Assembly (NCBI RefSeq): GCF_002813695.1
Contig: NZ_CP017768.1
Location: 2,411,501 to 2,475,500 of the forward strand
Length of the DNA: 64,000 nt
Origin: Methanobacterium subterraneum
GTDB taxonomy: Archaea > Methanobacteriota > Methanobacteria > Methanobacteriales > Methanobacteriaceae
Direction of reading: 5' to 3'
Shown: positions 1 to 10,850 of the stretch, in pieces
How positions within the stretch are numbered: position 1 is the stretch's first letter
Layout: each line of letters begins with the position of its first letter
Notes under the pieces: model-generated
What the model was told of the DNA's origin: nothing
What the model saw: the letters and a program-made list of their open reading frames with translations, nothing else
Databases searched by the model: none
Program-made: the position numbers and the translations under genes

Positions 1-22
1 TCAGCTAAATGGGCAAATTGCA

Positions 23-23
<1 letters not shown>
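1..23 (-). CDS. mre11: Mre11 nuclease, N-terminal fragment only (cut by window start)
   Basis: An ATG on the minus strand at 23-21 overlaps the TGA of herA (ATGA) and opens a frame reading M-Q-F-A-H-L-A before the window ends. This matches the usual archaeal Mre11 start, whose next residues form the first metal-binding Asp motif. Mre11 is the Mn-dependent nuclease that works with Rad50, HerA and NurA in double-strand break resection, and in archaea it commonly lies directly downstream of herA. Only seven codons are visible, so the call rests on position, overlap and this short match. Confidence 0.6.
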
Positions 24-1547
<1,524 letters not shown>

Positions 1548-1555
<8 letters not shown>

Positions 1556-2609
1556 TTAACATTTCCCTCCCACTCTTCTCCAGGAACCCAATTATCTTTG
1601 AAAGGTTCATAAGATCATTTTTACGGATAACCACGTCATTATGAGCTTTTTTTAATAATAAAGGATATCCTTCGGCGCTGATCTTCTTTATACTTTTCAG
1701 CAACTCTTTTATATCCTCTTCAGTAGCGTAGTACGGTAATTCAAACTTCAGAATGTTTTTATGATCCTCCAGTCTGGCATAGAAAATAGTAAAGATCAAA
1801 CTCTTCAGAAAATCATTTCTAACTGGGAAATCCCTTTTAACCCCGGAGACATTGGAATGTCGGGGTTGGGAATATCCCTGTTTCTTACTGTGCATATCAA
1901 ATATAGCCATGTCCGGTATTTTCGAACCAAAGTATTCAGTACTGGTAGATGTTTTGGAGATTGCCACTATTTTTTGTTTTTGTTCCATTAGCGTGCTGAT
2001 AACCAGCAGGTTCTCCAGGTTTTCCAGATAGATCATTGGTTCTGGGTTGTCTTTAAATTCTGATGCAATCAAATCCTCAAGTTTTGAGGAGGTTATTTTC
2101 ACATCAGAACTCCTTATCTCTTCTTCGAGGATGGGTAGATATTTTTCCCTTATCCTCTCTTTCACCTGTTCTTTGAGTTCTCTTTCAATGGGGAATGGTC
2201 TGATGAGGTTCCCTAAGATGGATCCATCAAAGAGGAATAAATCAACATCATATTCTGCAAACATCCTCAGGGCATTTTTAATTTCAAATATGCCCATGTA
2301 ACTCCTTAAACGGTCATCAACATATTTATGATGGGATATGATATCGATCTCAGAGCTTTCAATCCTTCCAAGGCCATGGGGGGTGTGTATTATGCCTTCT
2401 GCATCAATGGCATAGAATATGAATGGTAAAAATTTACGTTTATTTATGCTACCATCACCGGCAGCAATACTCACCTCCTGAGTATTTTCTTCCAGGGGGT
2501 GATCAACCCATTGCCTGGAAGCATCTACTTGGGAGTATCCAATTTCCTCTACTTTTTGTTGGATGTCATCTCTCTTTTTCAAGGCCTTTTCATAAAGTGA
2601 ATCCAGCAT
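1548..2609 (-). CDS. nurA: NurA 5'-3' nuclease
   Basis: NurA is the 5'-3' nuclease partner of HerA. The 353-residue protein carries the NurA-domain signature G-D-G-S near residue 52 (the first metal-binding Asp), a second acidic motif LFLFDGSILG near 125-132, and a C-terminal HSNVSGVKRDF-type segment near 245-255. The start has a strong GGAGGAT Shine-Dalgarno site seven bases upstream and it is the first gene of the operon, with herA overlapping its end. Upstream, the divergent gene at 2754 leaves about 145 bases for promoters. Confidence 0.92.
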
Positions 2610-2753
2610 TTAATCCTCCAAAATAAATATAAAAGGTTTTTTGTAAGTTTTTGGGATAAATAAGCAGGTAATAGTAATTGAGCATCACCAATTATATGTA
2701 ACTCCTTAATTTAAAACTTTATTTATTTAATAGGGAGGAACCAAACTATAGAT

Positions 2754-3518
2754 ATGAACATCCTCACATCCCAACAGAAAAGGGTCTTAAACGGCATCAA
2801 ATACTTCAGTGCAGAATACCATGGAGGAGTTCCCTACAAAATCCTGAAACTGGACCTGGACACAACTGAAGAAGACCTTAACCCCATTTTAGAATACTTG
2901 GAGAAGGGAAATTACATATCCCTCCAGGATGGTGTAATTCTCCTGGAAGAAAACAGGGGCAGTGGTGAAGGCGGAGCTGTTCAAGGAGAGACACAGTTAA
3001 AGGAAATCCCTATAGTGGATTCTTCAAAGGTAACCGTTGAAGATACAAGTTCACCAGACAGTGATCAATGGGCCATGGACAATGCCCTAACTTCAAATAC
3101 TGAGGACATGGGTATTGGTACTCCTGATGTGGAAAATAGGGATGATAATGATCAGCCGGCGGTTGGTGTAGAAACTCCTGAGGGTATTGTAGAAATAGAA
3201 AAGGTTCTCCCTAAGGAAGGAGAAGCTAACCTCAGCAACGACAAGGATGATGAGTTAACAGATGCTCATGAAGAAGCAGTAGAAGTTGAACTGGAGGAAC
3301 AGTTCTCGGAAAAGGAACTGAAGGCCATGGAGTTAATTCAAAAATTGGTGGATGAATCCGGGAACATTTCCAGGACATTGCTGGAGGGCACTTTCCTCTA
3401 CGCGGAATTGGAGTTAAGCAGCATCGGCATGTACAATCTGGTAACCTCCCTGGAAAATAAGGGAATTATAAAGAAAATTAAGCTTACTGATGGGGAGTAC
3501 TATAGGTTCACTCCTTAA
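2754..3518 (+). CDS. Unrecognised acidic protein with winged-helix-like ends
   Basis: I do not recognise this 254-residue protein as a named family. Residues 1-60 look like a small winged-helix fold (helix-rich, then the strand pattern GNYISLQDGVILLEE). Residues about 65-180 form a low-complexity, strongly acidic linker rich in Glu, Asp, Gly and Ser. Residues about 185-254 look like a second winged helix ending in GIIKKIKLTDGEYYRF. Such a layout fits a transcription or DNA-binding adaptor, but that is inference. It is divergent from nurA. A GGGAGG lies 16 bases before the ATG, further than usual. Confidence 0.75.
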   Translation: MNILTSQQKRVLNGIKYFSAEYHGGVPYKILKLDLDTTEEDLNPILEYLEKGNYISLQDGVILLEENRGSGEGGAVQGETQLKEIPIVDSSKVTVEDTSSPDSDQWAMDNALTSNTEDMGIGTPDVENRDDNDQPAVGVETPEGIVEIEKVLPKEGEANLSNDKDDELTDAHEEAVEVELEEQFSEKELKAMELIQKLVDESGNISRTLLEGTFLYAELELSSIGMYNLVTSLENKGIIKKIKLTDGEYYRFTP

Positions 3519-3727
3519 TTATCATATTATAAACTAATTCAGATTTTTTTTCTTCATAATCCCTTATTTTTGATATTATTAAGGATTATAATCTAATTCC
3601 AACGCTATACATCCTATTTTGATATATAAATTCTATTTTAATTTATGGTATGCTTTCTAAACTATAATTAAATTACAAATACACTTAATCAATATTATTA
3701 GGGGCATAATGGTAGTTTATTCAATTA

Positions 3728-4237
3728 TTATGTCCATTTATAAGGATTGAACTCCGATGGGGGAATATACATCACCTCAGCATAACCCTTCTTCAAGAGC
3801 TCCTGGTTGAGGTTCACACCACCCACGTAGACCACGGCCAGTGTACGGTCATACTTGTCCTTGTTCTTAGCATCATCAATATCCAGGCCCACGGTTTTAC
3901 CCAGACACATATTTTTAACGTATTCCTTGGCTTCCTGATAACCGGAATCTCCCCTTTCTGGAGTGTTAACCCCTACAAAGCGCACTCTACCCACTCCCTC
4001 CACATCTATGGTATCTCCATCCACCACCTTGTAACACTTACCACTTACCTCCGCGTGGGGACTGTTGGAGTTGGATGAACTGGTGGTAGTGGTAGTGCTT
4101 GGAACTGCAGTGGAACTGGAGCTACTGTTATTGGAAGATGAAGGTGTGTAATTCAGTGGATCTAAGTCATCATGGGTGCAACCAGAAACCGACACTACTA
4201 TGATACATAACATAAATAAAACGTATACTCGGCGCAT
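3728..4237 (-). CDS. Secreted thermonuclease-family (SNase) lipoprotein
   Basis: This 169-residue protein is a staphylococcal-nuclease-like phosphodiesterase likely anchored outside the cell. Residues 1-19 are a hydrophobic signal peptide ending in a lipobox V-S-G-C with Cys20 as the predicted lipidation site. Residues 30-62 are a Ser/Thr/Asn tether. The SNase domain follows: VVDGDTID (71-78), and the catalytic trio can be matched to Arg86 and Glu94 in VRFVGVNTPE and Arg131 in YDRTLAVVYV. A GAGGAT site precedes the ATG. Role is probably degradation of external nucleic acid, by inference from location and fold. Confidence 0.85.
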   Translation of the reverse strand: MRRVYVLFMLCIIVVSVSGCTHDDLDPLNYTPSSSNNSSSSSTAVPSTTTTTSSSNSNSPHAEVSGKCYKVVDGDTIDVEGVGRVRFVGVNTPERGDSGYQEAKEYVKNMCLGKTVGLDIDDAKNKDKYDRTLAVVYVGGVNLNQELLKKGYAEVMYIPPSEFNPYKWT

Positions 4238-4436
4238 ATTTATCCTCTTAATACTAGTTTTTCAGAATCAATCAGTTTCTTTTTAATTAATAAGATGATT
4301 TTATAACATATAAATTTACTTCCCTTTATTTCCATTAGTAATTCTTTCATTGGTAATTCGTCCACATGTATCCATATTTCGGAGTGGAGATCCATACTCG
4401 ATGCAATTAAATGCAATAATAATCTAACCATTACCC

Positions 4437-5405
4437 ATGATACTGGTAACTGGAGGGGCAGGATACATAGGCTCCCATGCCAATAAGGAGCTTAACCTGG
4501 CAGGATACGAAACAGTGGTTCTGGATAACATGAGCTACGGACATGAGGACTTCCTGAAATGGGGAGTCTTTGAAGAAGTGGATCTTGGTGATCTGGAATC
4601 AATCCGGAATGTGTTCCGGAAGTATGAGATAGAAGCAGTGATGCACTTTGCAGCATTCACCTATGTAGGGGAATCAGTGGAAGACCCCCAGAAATACTAC
4701 CTCAACAACCTCCGAAACACCCTGAACCTCCTCCAGGTGATGAATGAATTCAAGGTGAAGAAACTGGTTTTCTCTTCAACCTGCGCCACCTACGGAAACC
4801 CCCAGAAAATACCATTAACCGAGGACCACCCCCAGGACCCCATAAACCCCTACGGCCAGGGTAAACTCATGGTGGAAAAGGTCTTAAAGGACTACAGCTC
4901 TGCATATGGGCTTCGTTATGTTTCCCTCCGTTACTTCAACGCTGCCGGTGCGGATCCAGAATGTGAAGTGGGGGAAAGACATGACCCGGAAACCCACCTC
5001 ATACCACTCATACTGGACGCTGCCATGGGTAAAAGAGAAGATATTAAGATATTTGGAACTGACTACCCCACACCGGACGGTACCTGCATCAGGGATTACA
5101 TACATGTCACTGATCTAGCTGATGCCCATATAAAAGCCCTTAAATACTTAGAATCCGGGGGAAGTAGTGAAGTATTCAACCTGGGAAACGGTAATGGATT
5201 CTCAGTCCGGGAAGTAATAGAAGAAGCCAGAAAAGTCACCGGAAAAGAGATAAAATCCACTGAAACTGATAGGCGACCGGGTGATCCTCCTGTCCTGGTT
5301 GGAAGTTCTCAGAAAGCCCGAAACATTCTTAAATGGCAACCCCAATGTGATGACTTGACTAAAATCATCAGCACGGCCTGGGAGTGGCATAAAAAGGATA
5401 ATTAA
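4437..5405 (+). CDS. galE: UDP-glucose 4-epimerase (GalE)
   Basis: GalE interconverts UDP-glucose and UDP-galactose (or the GlcNAc forms) using bound NAD. The 322-residue protein is an extended short-chain dehydrogenase: TGGAGYIGSH at 5-14 binds NAD, the active-site S-S-T-C and YxxxK motif (N-P-Y-G-Q-G-K) are present, and the GalE marker LRYFNAAGAD follows. No Shine-Dalgarno site is visible before the ATG, so the mRNA may be leaderless. It is convergent with galU, which supplies UDP-glucose, pointing to cell-surface glycan or exopolysaccharide synthesis. Confidence 0.93.
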   Translation: MILVTGGAGYIGSHANKELNLAGYETVVLDNMSYGHEDFLKWGVFEEVDLGDLESIRNVFRKYEIEAVMHFAAFTYVGESVEDPQKYYLNNLRNTLNLLQVMNEFKVKKLVFSSTCATYGNPQKIPLTEDHPQDPINPYGQGKLMVEKVLKDYSSAYGLRYVSLRYFNAAGADPECEVGERHDPETHLIPLILDAAMGKREDIKIFGTDYPTPDGTCIRDYIHVTDLADAHIKALKYLESGGSSEVFNLGNGNGFSVREVIEEARKVTGKEIKSTETDRRPGDPPVLVGSSQKARNILKWQPQCDDLTKIISTAWEWHKKDN

Positions 5406-5518
5406 AATGAATAAATGATTTTGATTAATTAAATGATTTTGGCAAATTATAATAAGATATCTGGATATTAAAGATTTTTTAAGGATTCCTTAATTCCAAG
5501 GATTCCTTAAAATGGTAT

Positions 5519-6364
5519 TCATTTTATAATATTCTTCAAATACTCCCTTAGCTCCTCACTAACTGCAGGATCCTGCAATGCAATTTCCAGGGAGCTTTTA
5601 AGCCATTCCACATTGTTCCCAATATCATACATTTTCCCATCAAATATATGGCCGTATATATTGTCCAACTGTCTCATGGCATCAGTTAACTGTATCTCCC
5701 CACCCACACCTGGTGGCACTTCCTCAATATGGTCGAATATCTCTGATTCCAGCACGTAACGTCCGGTTATGGCTAGATCAGATGGGGCATCCTCAGGGCG
5801 GGGTTTTTCCACCATATCCTCGATTTTATAAACAGAATCTTCAACCTTTTGGCCCTTAATTATTCCATAACGTTCAATCTTATCATAGGGTACTCTTTCA
5901 ATGGCAATGGCAGATGCATTATACTTTTCATGCACGTCCAGTAATTGTTTGGTGCAGGGAACTTTTGACTGGCTAATGGTATCTCCTAAAAGCACGGCAA
6001 AAGGCTGTCCATCAATATGTTTCTTGGCGCAGAGTATGGCATCCCCCAATCCCTTCTGTTTCTTCTGCCTCACATAATAAATATCAGCCATTTCAGATAT
6101 GGCTTCCACTTCCACCAGGTAATCCATTTTTCCACAGTTACGTAGGGAGTACTCCAGTTCAAAAGAACGGTCGAAGTGATCCTCAATGGATCGTTTTCCT
6201 TTACCGGTGATAATCAGTATGTCATCAATTCCAGAGGCCACAGCCTCTTCCACCACGTACTGAATGGTTGGTTTATTGTAAACTGGTAACATTTCTTTGG
6301 GCTGGGCCTTGGTAGCCGGTAAAAACCGGGTTCCAAGTCCTGCAGCAGGTATAACCGCTTTCAT
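5519..6364 (-). CDS. galU: UTP--glucose-1-phosphate uridylyltransferase (GalU)
   Basis: GalU makes UDP-glucose from UTP and glucose 1-phosphate. The 281-residue protein starts with the nucleotidyltransferase signature AAGLGTRFLPATKAQPKEML (7-26), followed by NKPTIQYVVEEA and the late VEKP and GGEIQLTDA motifs that separate GalU from RmlA. A strong AAGGAGG site precedes the ATG. It converges on galE with about 110 AT-rich bases between the stops. Confidence 0.94.
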   Translation of the reverse strand: MKAVIPAAGLGTRFLPATKAQPKEMLPVYNKPTIQYVVEEAVASGIDDILIITGKGKRSIEDHFDRSFELEYSLRNCGKMDYLVEVEAISEMADIYYVRQKKQKGLGDAILCAKKHIDGQPFAVLLGDTISQSKVPCTKQLLDVHEKYNASAIAIERVPYDKIERYGIIKGQKVEDSVYKIEDMVEKPRPEDAPSDLAITGRYVLESEIFDHIEEVPPGVGGEIQLTDAMRQLDNIYGHIFDGKMYDIGNNVEWLKSSLEIALQDPAVSEELREYLKNIIK

Positions 6365-6703
6365 AATCTTGCCTCCTTATTCTCAGGTATGCCCAGCATC
6401 CAATCCTGAATTATTTTACTGGGACTTGTAATTAGATAATGATGAAGTTTTGAGTGTAATTATAAAACTATTCCAATTTATTCCAAAATAACCTTTGCGC
6501 ATTTAACATTGTTTTCCACATAGTAAATATCCGGAAATTAGTCTTCCTATGATTTTGATGATGATGGGATGAGTCTTGACTCCTACGATATTGGTATGGG
6601 GCCTTGAATTTCATTCTCCTCACCTTACTAGAAGACCATCAATAGTAATGGTTAATAAGAGAGAGATATATAAAACTTTCCAAGAAGAATTAACGGTGTA
6701 TTT
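6365..6703. promoter_or_regulatory. Intergenic promoter region between galU and rfbC-like gene
   Basis: This gap of about 340 bases holds no convincing gene. It must carry the promoters of the two divergent genes. The clearest element is a TATA box GATATATAAAA at about 6664-6674, about 30 bases before the rfbC-like ATG, which would give a very short leader containing the GGTG site. A purine-rich GAGAGAG immediately precedes it, as a BRE-like element. The galU side has its GGAGG at about 6370-6374; I see no strong TATA candidate for it. Confidence 0.5.
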
Positions 6704-7171
<468 letters not shown>

Positions 7172-7184
7172 AATTGGTGGTTTA

Positions 7185-8123
7185 ATGAAGATTCTAATTA
7201 CCGGTGGTGCAGGATTCATTGGATCCAACTTCGTGCACCATCTATGTGAAAATGATGACTATGAAATAGTGGTCCTGGACAAGTTAACCTATGCTGGTGA
7301 CCTGGAAAACCTCAATGGAATCCGTGACAAAATCGAATTTGTCAAGGGAGCCATAGAAGATGAGGAGCTGGTCTCCCACTTAATGAGGGATTGTGATATG
7401 GTGGTGAACTTCGCTGCCGAAACCCACGTGGACCGATCCATTGAGGATCCTGGAGTATTCGTTAAAACCGATGTTATCGGAACCTACAACCTACTGGAAA
7501 ATGTTCGAAAATACGATGTGGAACGTTACCTGCAGATATCCACCGATGAAGTCTACGGAAGCATAGAATCAGGTTCATTCACAGAGGAAAGTAATCTGGA
7601 CCCTTCCAGTCCCTACTCAGCCAGTAAAGCTGGTGGAGACCTCCTGGTAGGGGCCTACTGGAAAACATACGACACCCCAGTGATCACCACCCGGAGCAGT
7701 AACAACTTCGGACCCCGCCAGTACCCGGAAAAACTGATACCACTATTTATCCTAAACGCAATGCAGAATAAATCCCTACCAGTCTATGGTGATGGGAAAA
7801 ATGTCCGGGACTGGATATACGTAATGGACAACTGCAAAGGAATAGAAACTGCCCTCCTTAAGGGTAAACTGGGAGAAGTCTACAACATTGGTGGGGGAAA
7901 CGAGAAGAACAACCTGGAAATAACCCGCCTCATACTGGAACTACTGGACAAACCAGAAAGTCTGATAACCTTTGTGGAAGACCGTTTGGGTCATGACCGG
8001 CGTTACTCACTGGACTCAGCCAAGGTAATGAAACTGGGCTGGAAGCCAGAGTATTCATTTGAAGATGCATTAAAAGAAACTGTCAAATGGTATAAAGAGA
8101 ACTACTCCCGTTACTTAGAGTAA
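7185..8123 (+). CDS. rfbB: dTDP-glucose 4,6-dehydratase
   Basis: This NAD-dependent dehydratase turns dTDP-glucose into dTDP-4-keto-6-deoxyglucose. The 312-residue protein shows TGGAGFIGSNF (7-17), the RmlB marker NFAAETHVDRSI, the STDEVYGS motif with the catalytic Asp-Glu pair, YSASKAG (YxxxK) and TRSSNNFGPRQYPEKLIPLF. The frame extends upstream to 7059, but the ATG at 7185 is chosen because it begins MKILITGG and has GGTGG five bases upstream. It follows the rfbC-like gene as an operon. Confidence 0.93.
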   Translation: MKILITGGAGFIGSNFVHHLCENDDYEIVVLDKLTYAGDLENLNGIRDKIEFVKGAIEDEELVSHLMRDCDMVVNFAAETHVDRSIEDPGVFVKTDVIGTYNLLENVRKYDVERYLQISTDEVYGSIESGSFTEESNLDPSSPYSASKAGGDLLVGAYWKTYDTPVITTRSSNNFGPRQYPEKLIPLFILNAMQNKSLPVYGDGKNVRDWIYVMDNCKGIETALLKGKLGEVYNIGGGNEKNNLEITRLILELLDKPESLITFVEDRLGHDRRYSLDSAKVMKLGWKPEYSFEDALKETVKWYKENYSRYLE

Positions 8124-8206
8124 ATATGTGCTATTTAAAAAGCACAACACATTTTTTTTTAATTTCACTCTTTTGATAAGAATTTTTCAAGAATAAATAT
8201 AATGTT

Positions 8207-8503
8207 CTAAAATTTAATAAAATTCTCTAAAAGTTTGTGAAAATCTTCTTCATCCATATCATATATTAAAATGGTCTTCTGCCGGCTTTTATGTCCGGCA
8301 ACAATGTCGGTTTCATGGCCGGTAAGGCTTGAGAATTCTTTCATGAGTTCCTTGTTGGCTTTACCCTTGGTGGGGGGTGATTTGAGTTTCACTTCCAGGG
8401 TTTTCCTCCACTCATTGTAACCGGCTATCTGGAATTTATCCGACTTAGGGGACACTTCTATCATCACTGTTATCCCCTGGGGAGTGGTTTGAACTGCCTG
8501 CAT
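8207..8503 (-). CDS. DUF167/YggU family protein (UPF0235)
   Basis: A 98-residue protein of the YggU/DUF167 family, widespread and without a settled role. The family pattern VSPKSDKFQIAGYNEWRKTLEVKLKSPPTKGKANKEL contains the typical S-P-P-x-x-G-K-A-N segment. The frame is open to 8527, but the ATG at 8503 is preferred because an AGGATG site lies eight bases upstream. It converges on rfbB across an AT-rich gap. Confidence 0.85.
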   Translation of the reverse strand: MQAVQTTPQGITVMIEVSPKSDKFQIAGYNEWRKTLEVKLKSPPTKGKANKELMKEFSSLTGHETDIVAGHKSRQKTILIYDMDEEDFHKLLENFIKF

Positions 8504-8659
8504 AAAATAACATCCTGTATAAATCAAACGATTTTATGTATCCTATTCTAATTTCTATTATTTAATTACTTAAAACCATTAAAATAATTCTCAAATACTG
8601 GGAATACCTCGGTAATAATTATTAGTTTATTCTCACTTTAAAAAGGTGCTTTTAAACCA

Positions 8660-8702
8660 TTTAAATAGGGTTCCACTCACTAACGGTAACCTTTAAATAG
8701 GG
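8660..8702 (+). promoter_or_regulatory. Two identical TATA-like elements before tRNA-Leu
   Basis: The 11-base element TTTAAATAGGG occurs at 8660-8670 and again at 8692-8702, spaced 32 bases. Either can serve as an archaeal TATA box for the tRNA-Leu gene; the nearer one would place the transcription start near 8720-8725 and leave a 5' leader of about 30 bases to be removed by RNase P. Confidence 0.5.
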
Positions 8703-8712
8703 TAAGTGAGAG

Positions 8713-8839
<127 letters not shown>

Positions 8840-8885
8840 CAAATAAACTAATTTTTATAGGTTGGATATATTTTCTAAACATTTT

Positions 8886-9296
8886 TTAGACTTTTATGGT
8901 TACTTTTAATGATTTTCCATCTGCCAGATCCCTTACCAGATCCTGATCCAGATCCAGGGCTGCCTTATCAGCGTGTATCATCAGGGTTCGGCTGCAGGTG
9001 TAATCACTTTTCCGACAAACCATGTCGGTGGGATGATCCAGGGAGAGTTTGGGATGCCCGTATCCGGTTATAACATCCTTTGAATTTTCAGTTTCCAGTA
9101 TAACCTGAATCTTGGTATCTTCGTCCTGGATGGCCTCTTTCATCTGTGAGGGAAGGTCATTTAAGGATACTTTTGATGACACTCCCACAATACAATCCGC
9201 TGCCAATCCTATTTCCTCATCCTGGGTCACTTCGAATGTGGTTCTGTGTTTGGAAGTTACGTTATGATGTCCATGTGCTTTGAATGTGTATTCCAT
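8886..9296 (-). CDS. DUF371 family protein
   Basis: A 136-residue protein of the archaeal DUF371 family; function unknown. It begins with the family-like MEYTFKAHGHHNVTSKHRTTFE and contains GYGHPKLSLDHPTDMVCRKSDY, where the HP-x-D and Cys residues are conserved-looking. No signal peptide or membrane segment is seen. A GGTGAAGAA site directly precedes the ATG. It is a single gene convergent with tRNA-Leu. Confidence 0.85.
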   Translation of the reverse strand: MEYTFKAHGHHNVTSKHRTTFEVTQDEEIGLAADCIVGVSSKVSLNDLPSQMKEAIQDEDTKIQVILETENSKDVITGYGHPKLSLDHPTDMVCRKSDYTCSRTLMIHADKAALDLDQDLVRDLADGKSLKVTIKV

Positions 9297-9497
9297 TTCT
9301 TCACCGTGATTTTTTTTTTATTGATGTTTTAGGTTTTTATAGGTTTTTTTTAGTTGGGATTTAATGATTTTAACTATTTGCAGTCAATGAATAATTGCTT
9401 AATTGATAGTGATACCTTAATGATAATTGATTAGTGTGAAGATTATAATAATTAAGAATGAGTTAAATAATCCAAATAATATGTTTCAGGTGTTCCC

Positions 9498-10322
9498 ATG
9501 AAGATCAGATGTGTAGTCGATAACAGGGCAGGATTCAAATCAAGTTTATATGCAGAGCACGGATTTTCCTTACTAATAGCGAAAGAGGGTAAAAATCTCA
9601 TGGTAGATACCGGGAAGACTCCCTCAGTTTTAAAACACAACATGGACCTCATGGGAATCAACTCCGTGGATAAAGTGTTGATCAGCCACGGGCACAACGA
9701 CCACACTGGGGGCATATCTGCCATTATGGATAGTAAAATCAATGTTAAAGCTGATGAAACCAAATTCTTCATCCATCCCGAGGCAATGGGTCCTAAATAC
9801 GCTGTGGAACCTGGTAACCAACGTTACATTGGCTTTCCTCAAAATATTAACCCGGAAACTCTTAACCTGGAATGGGTCACTGAGAATACCCGAATAAATG
9901 AGGATATGTGGATATTCAACCAGGTGGAAGATCATTCTGGTTTTGAACCCATACCAGAATATCTGAGGGTTAGGGAAGATGGGAAATGTTTACCAGATAA
10001 GTTTAAGGATGAATTGAATCTGGTGATTAAAACAGATAATGGACTGGTTGTAATTTCAGGCTGTGCCCATAGGGGTATAATCAACATTCTCTATTCGGTT
10101 AGGGAATACTTCCAGGATGATATATATGGTGTTATTGGAGGATCACACCTAATGGACGCTCCTGGGGAGAGGATAGAAAAGACAGTGGAATCATTCAAAA
10201 AACTGGACCCCGAAATCATTGCCCTAGGTCATTGCACAGGTTTTGAAGGTTTATGCAGGTTTAAAGGGGAATTTGGTGAGAAATTCATCCCACTGGACTC
10301 TGGTGCTGAAATCATGATCTAA
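9498..10322 (+). CDS. Metallo-beta-lactamase-fold hydrolase (COG1237-like)
   Basis: A 274-residue metal-dependent hydrolase. The metal site motif SHGHNDHTGG (about 54-63) and a following GCAHRGIINI (about 178-187) and GGSHL (about 206-210) place it with COG1237, a group often annotated as dihydropterin-ribofuranosylaminobenzene phosphate synthase-like; that name is a homology label and I cannot confirm the substrate. GGTG precedes the ATG. It is followed, 24 bases later, by the DUF123 gene in the same direction. Confidence 0.85.
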   Translation: MKIRCVVDNRAGFKSSLYAEHGFSLLIAKEGKNLMVDTGKTPSVLKHNMDLMGINSVDKVLISHGHNDHTGGISAIMDSKINVKADETKFFIHPEAMGPKYAVEPGNQRYIGFPQNINPETLNLEWVTENTRINEDMWIFNQVEDHSGFEPIPEYLRVREDGKCLPDKFKDELNLVIKTDNGLVVISGCAHRGIINILYSVREYFQDDIYGVIGGSHLMDAPGERIEKTVESFKKLDPEIIALGHCTGFEGLCRFKGEFGEKFIPLDSGAEIMI

Positions 10323-10340
10323 AGCCTGAAATCATGATCT
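10306..10340 (+). repeat. 15-bp direct repeat across the stop of the hydrolase gene
   Basis: The 15 bases CTGAAATCATGATCT occur at 10306-10320 and again at 10326-10340, separated by five bases. The first copy encodes the last codons of the hydrolase gene, and the second lies in the gap before the DUF123 ATG. It looks like a small tandem duplication, possibly by replication slippage. Confidence 0.8.
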
Positions 10341-10346
10341 GGATTT

Positions 10347-10814
10347 ATGGATGAGAGTCGTTATATGGTCAGAAAAACTATTTTAAAGGGAACTTACTGT
10401 CTTTTAATAGACTTAAATAGAAATGAGTCTATAGGGATTGGTAAAAAGGGAGAAATCCAATTTAAAAAGGGAGTTTATGTCTATGTGGGTTCGGCCCTCA
10501 ACTCGTTGGAGGGAAGGATCAGAAGACACCTCCGGAAGAATAAAAAGATGCATTGGCATGTGGACTACCTGTTGGATAATTCAAGTTCCGGAATAATTGA
10601 CGTCTTCTACAATGCCGATGGTGTTAAACACGAATGTGAACTGGCCAAGGAGATATCAATTAATGGGGGAAAGATTGAGGGTTTTGGTTGTTCTGATTGT
10701 AAATGTCCGGCGCATCTATTCTATTTTCAAAATGAGTCCCAGGCTACTTTAAACTGCCTGGAAGGGTTTAAAAAATTAAAATTAGAGGTTAAAACACTTG
10801 AAGATCTCGATTAA
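10347..10814 (+). CDS. DUF123 GIY-YIG-like domain protein
   Basis: A 155-residue protein of the DUF123 family, an archaeal branch of the GIY-YIG nuclease-like fold. The pattern GTYCLLIDL (14-22), then GVYVYVGSALNSLEGRIRRHLR (about 44-65) and HWHVDYLL (about 72-79) is typical; the paired Y-V-Y-V-G replaces the classical GIY-YIG. A Cys/His cluster CSDCKCPAHLFYF lies near 117-129. Nuclease activity is not established for the family. It probably shares an mRNA with the preceding hydrolase. Confidence 0.85.
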   Translation: MDESRYMVRKTILKGTYCLLIDLNRNESIGIGKKGEIQFKKGVYVYVGSALNSLEGRIRRHLRKNKKMHWHVDYLLDNSSSGIIDVFYNADGVKHECELAKEISINGGKIEGFGCSDCKCPAHLFYFQNESQATLNCLEGFKKLKLEVKTLEDLD

Positions 10815-10850
10815 ATATTTCTTTTTGAAATTATCGATTAAATGTTTTTC

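Noticed and set aside
4240..4431. A 63-codon frame on the minus strand between the SNase gene and galE.
   Set aside because: It starts six bases from the galE ATG, has no ribosome site and its last codons form the SNase ribosome site. It reads somewhat protein-like, so a small gene starting at the ATG at 4395 cannot be fully excluded.
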